From contig JANQHB010000077.1 of assembly GCA_028277225.1 (NCBI GenBank), forward strand, positions 1-6,640: DNA of 6,640 bases, in the 5' to 3' direction. The translations under genes were made by a program, and so were the position numbers. The DNA comes from Chlorobium sp. (lineage in GTDB: Bacteria; Bacteroidota; Chlorobiia; Chlorobiales; Chlorobiaceae). The notes under the pieces were generated by a model that saw only the letters and a list, made by a program, of their open reading frames with translations, did no database searches and was not told where the DNA came from. Numbering within the stretch: position 1 is the first letter of the stretch; every line of letters begins with the position of its first letter. Below, piece after piece: positions 6,422-6,640 of the stretch.

Positions 6422-6640
6422 CCTAAACTGAGCGTTTCAACAAATGCTCCATAATAGTAAGTTTTTTAAAAACAATCTGTTCTACTGTATTTGTAGAGAG
6501 GTTATCTCTCACCTGTCAGGTAAGCATGAAAACTGATAAAGAGCCGCATTTATTGAAACCCTTCGGGATTGCCGACCCCGTGAAATCGGACCGGATATTT
6601 CACAGGGCCACATCTGCTTCGTTACAGGGAACTTGCGGTA
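6422..6640 (-). mobile_element. MITE-like element, copy 4 (partial, runs off the right edge)
   Basis: Begins with the inverted end CCTAAACTGAGCG (6422-6434), identical to that of copy 1, and reads towards gcvH on the - strand. Bases 6444-6554 are the inverted partner of 1-111. From 6567 on, the sequence resembles the stem-loop part of copies 2 and 3 (for example ACAGGGAACTTG, 6624-6635, also at 3682-3693). The palindrome has decayed: only TGTTGAAACG-like traces of one arm remain beside the end. The left flank is GTAAA (6417-6421), the predicted target duplication. The far end is outside the window, so it is not certain that this is one element rather than two abutting ones. Confidence 0.65.
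6576..6607 (-). repeat. Stem-loop core in copy 4, opposite orientation
   Basis: Read on the - strand it is CCCTGTGAAAT, loop ATCCGGTCCG, ATTTCACGGGG, an 11-bp stem with one G-U pair. It matches the core of copy 3 in 30 of 32 bases. Read on the + strand the stem has a C-A mismatch and the loop does not match copies 2 and 3, so the core is reversed relative to them. Confidence 0.65.

Noticed and set aside
5850..6431. 193-codon open frame on the + strand
   Set aside because: Antisense across gcvPA and gcvH, crossing their junction, with no recognisable product.

Overview
The window looks like a piece of a green sulfur bacterial (Chlorobiales) chromosome, with moderate confidence. The support is protein character (split glycine decarboxylase subunit GcvPA, a short TatA, and a lipoprotein joining a lamin-tail domain to a FlgD-like Ig domain), moderate GC content, and uneven use of Shine-Dalgarno sites. 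I could not run a database search, so the taxon is an inference.

Layout. Left to right on the + strand are tatA (208-426), a lipoprotein gene (527-1537), recN (1778-3484) and dapA (3784-4677). On the - strand, gcvH (6012-6392) and gcvPA (4670-6004) form a two-gene unit that meets dapA tail to tail with an 8-base overlap. A hairpin that folds on both strands is centred on that overlap. The genes are housekeeping and not one pathway: protein export, an outer-envelope lipoprotein, double-strand break repair, lysine/cell-wall precursor synthesis, and glycine cleavage.

The interesting part is the DNA between the genes. It holds a family of small mobile elements without coding capacity (MITE-like), with inverted ends close to CCTRAAYTGAGCG. 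Two copies are complete (1553-1745 and 3613-3724). Each is flanked by a different perfect 5-bp target duplication (TATTC and TACCA). Two more copies run off the window edges (1-139 and 6422-6640) and share an inverted 111-base segment that is about 83% identical. All four have an inner end pointing at a gene, 29-68 bases from the start codons of tatA, recN, dapA and gcvH, so they must form part of those genes' upstream regions. Inside the elements are a 16-bp palindrome (TCCCGACATGTCGGGA and variants) and a 12-bp stem-loop whose core appears flipped relative to its flanks in the right-hand copy.

No RNA genes, CRISPR arrays, full insertion sequences, riboswitches or phage genes were seen.
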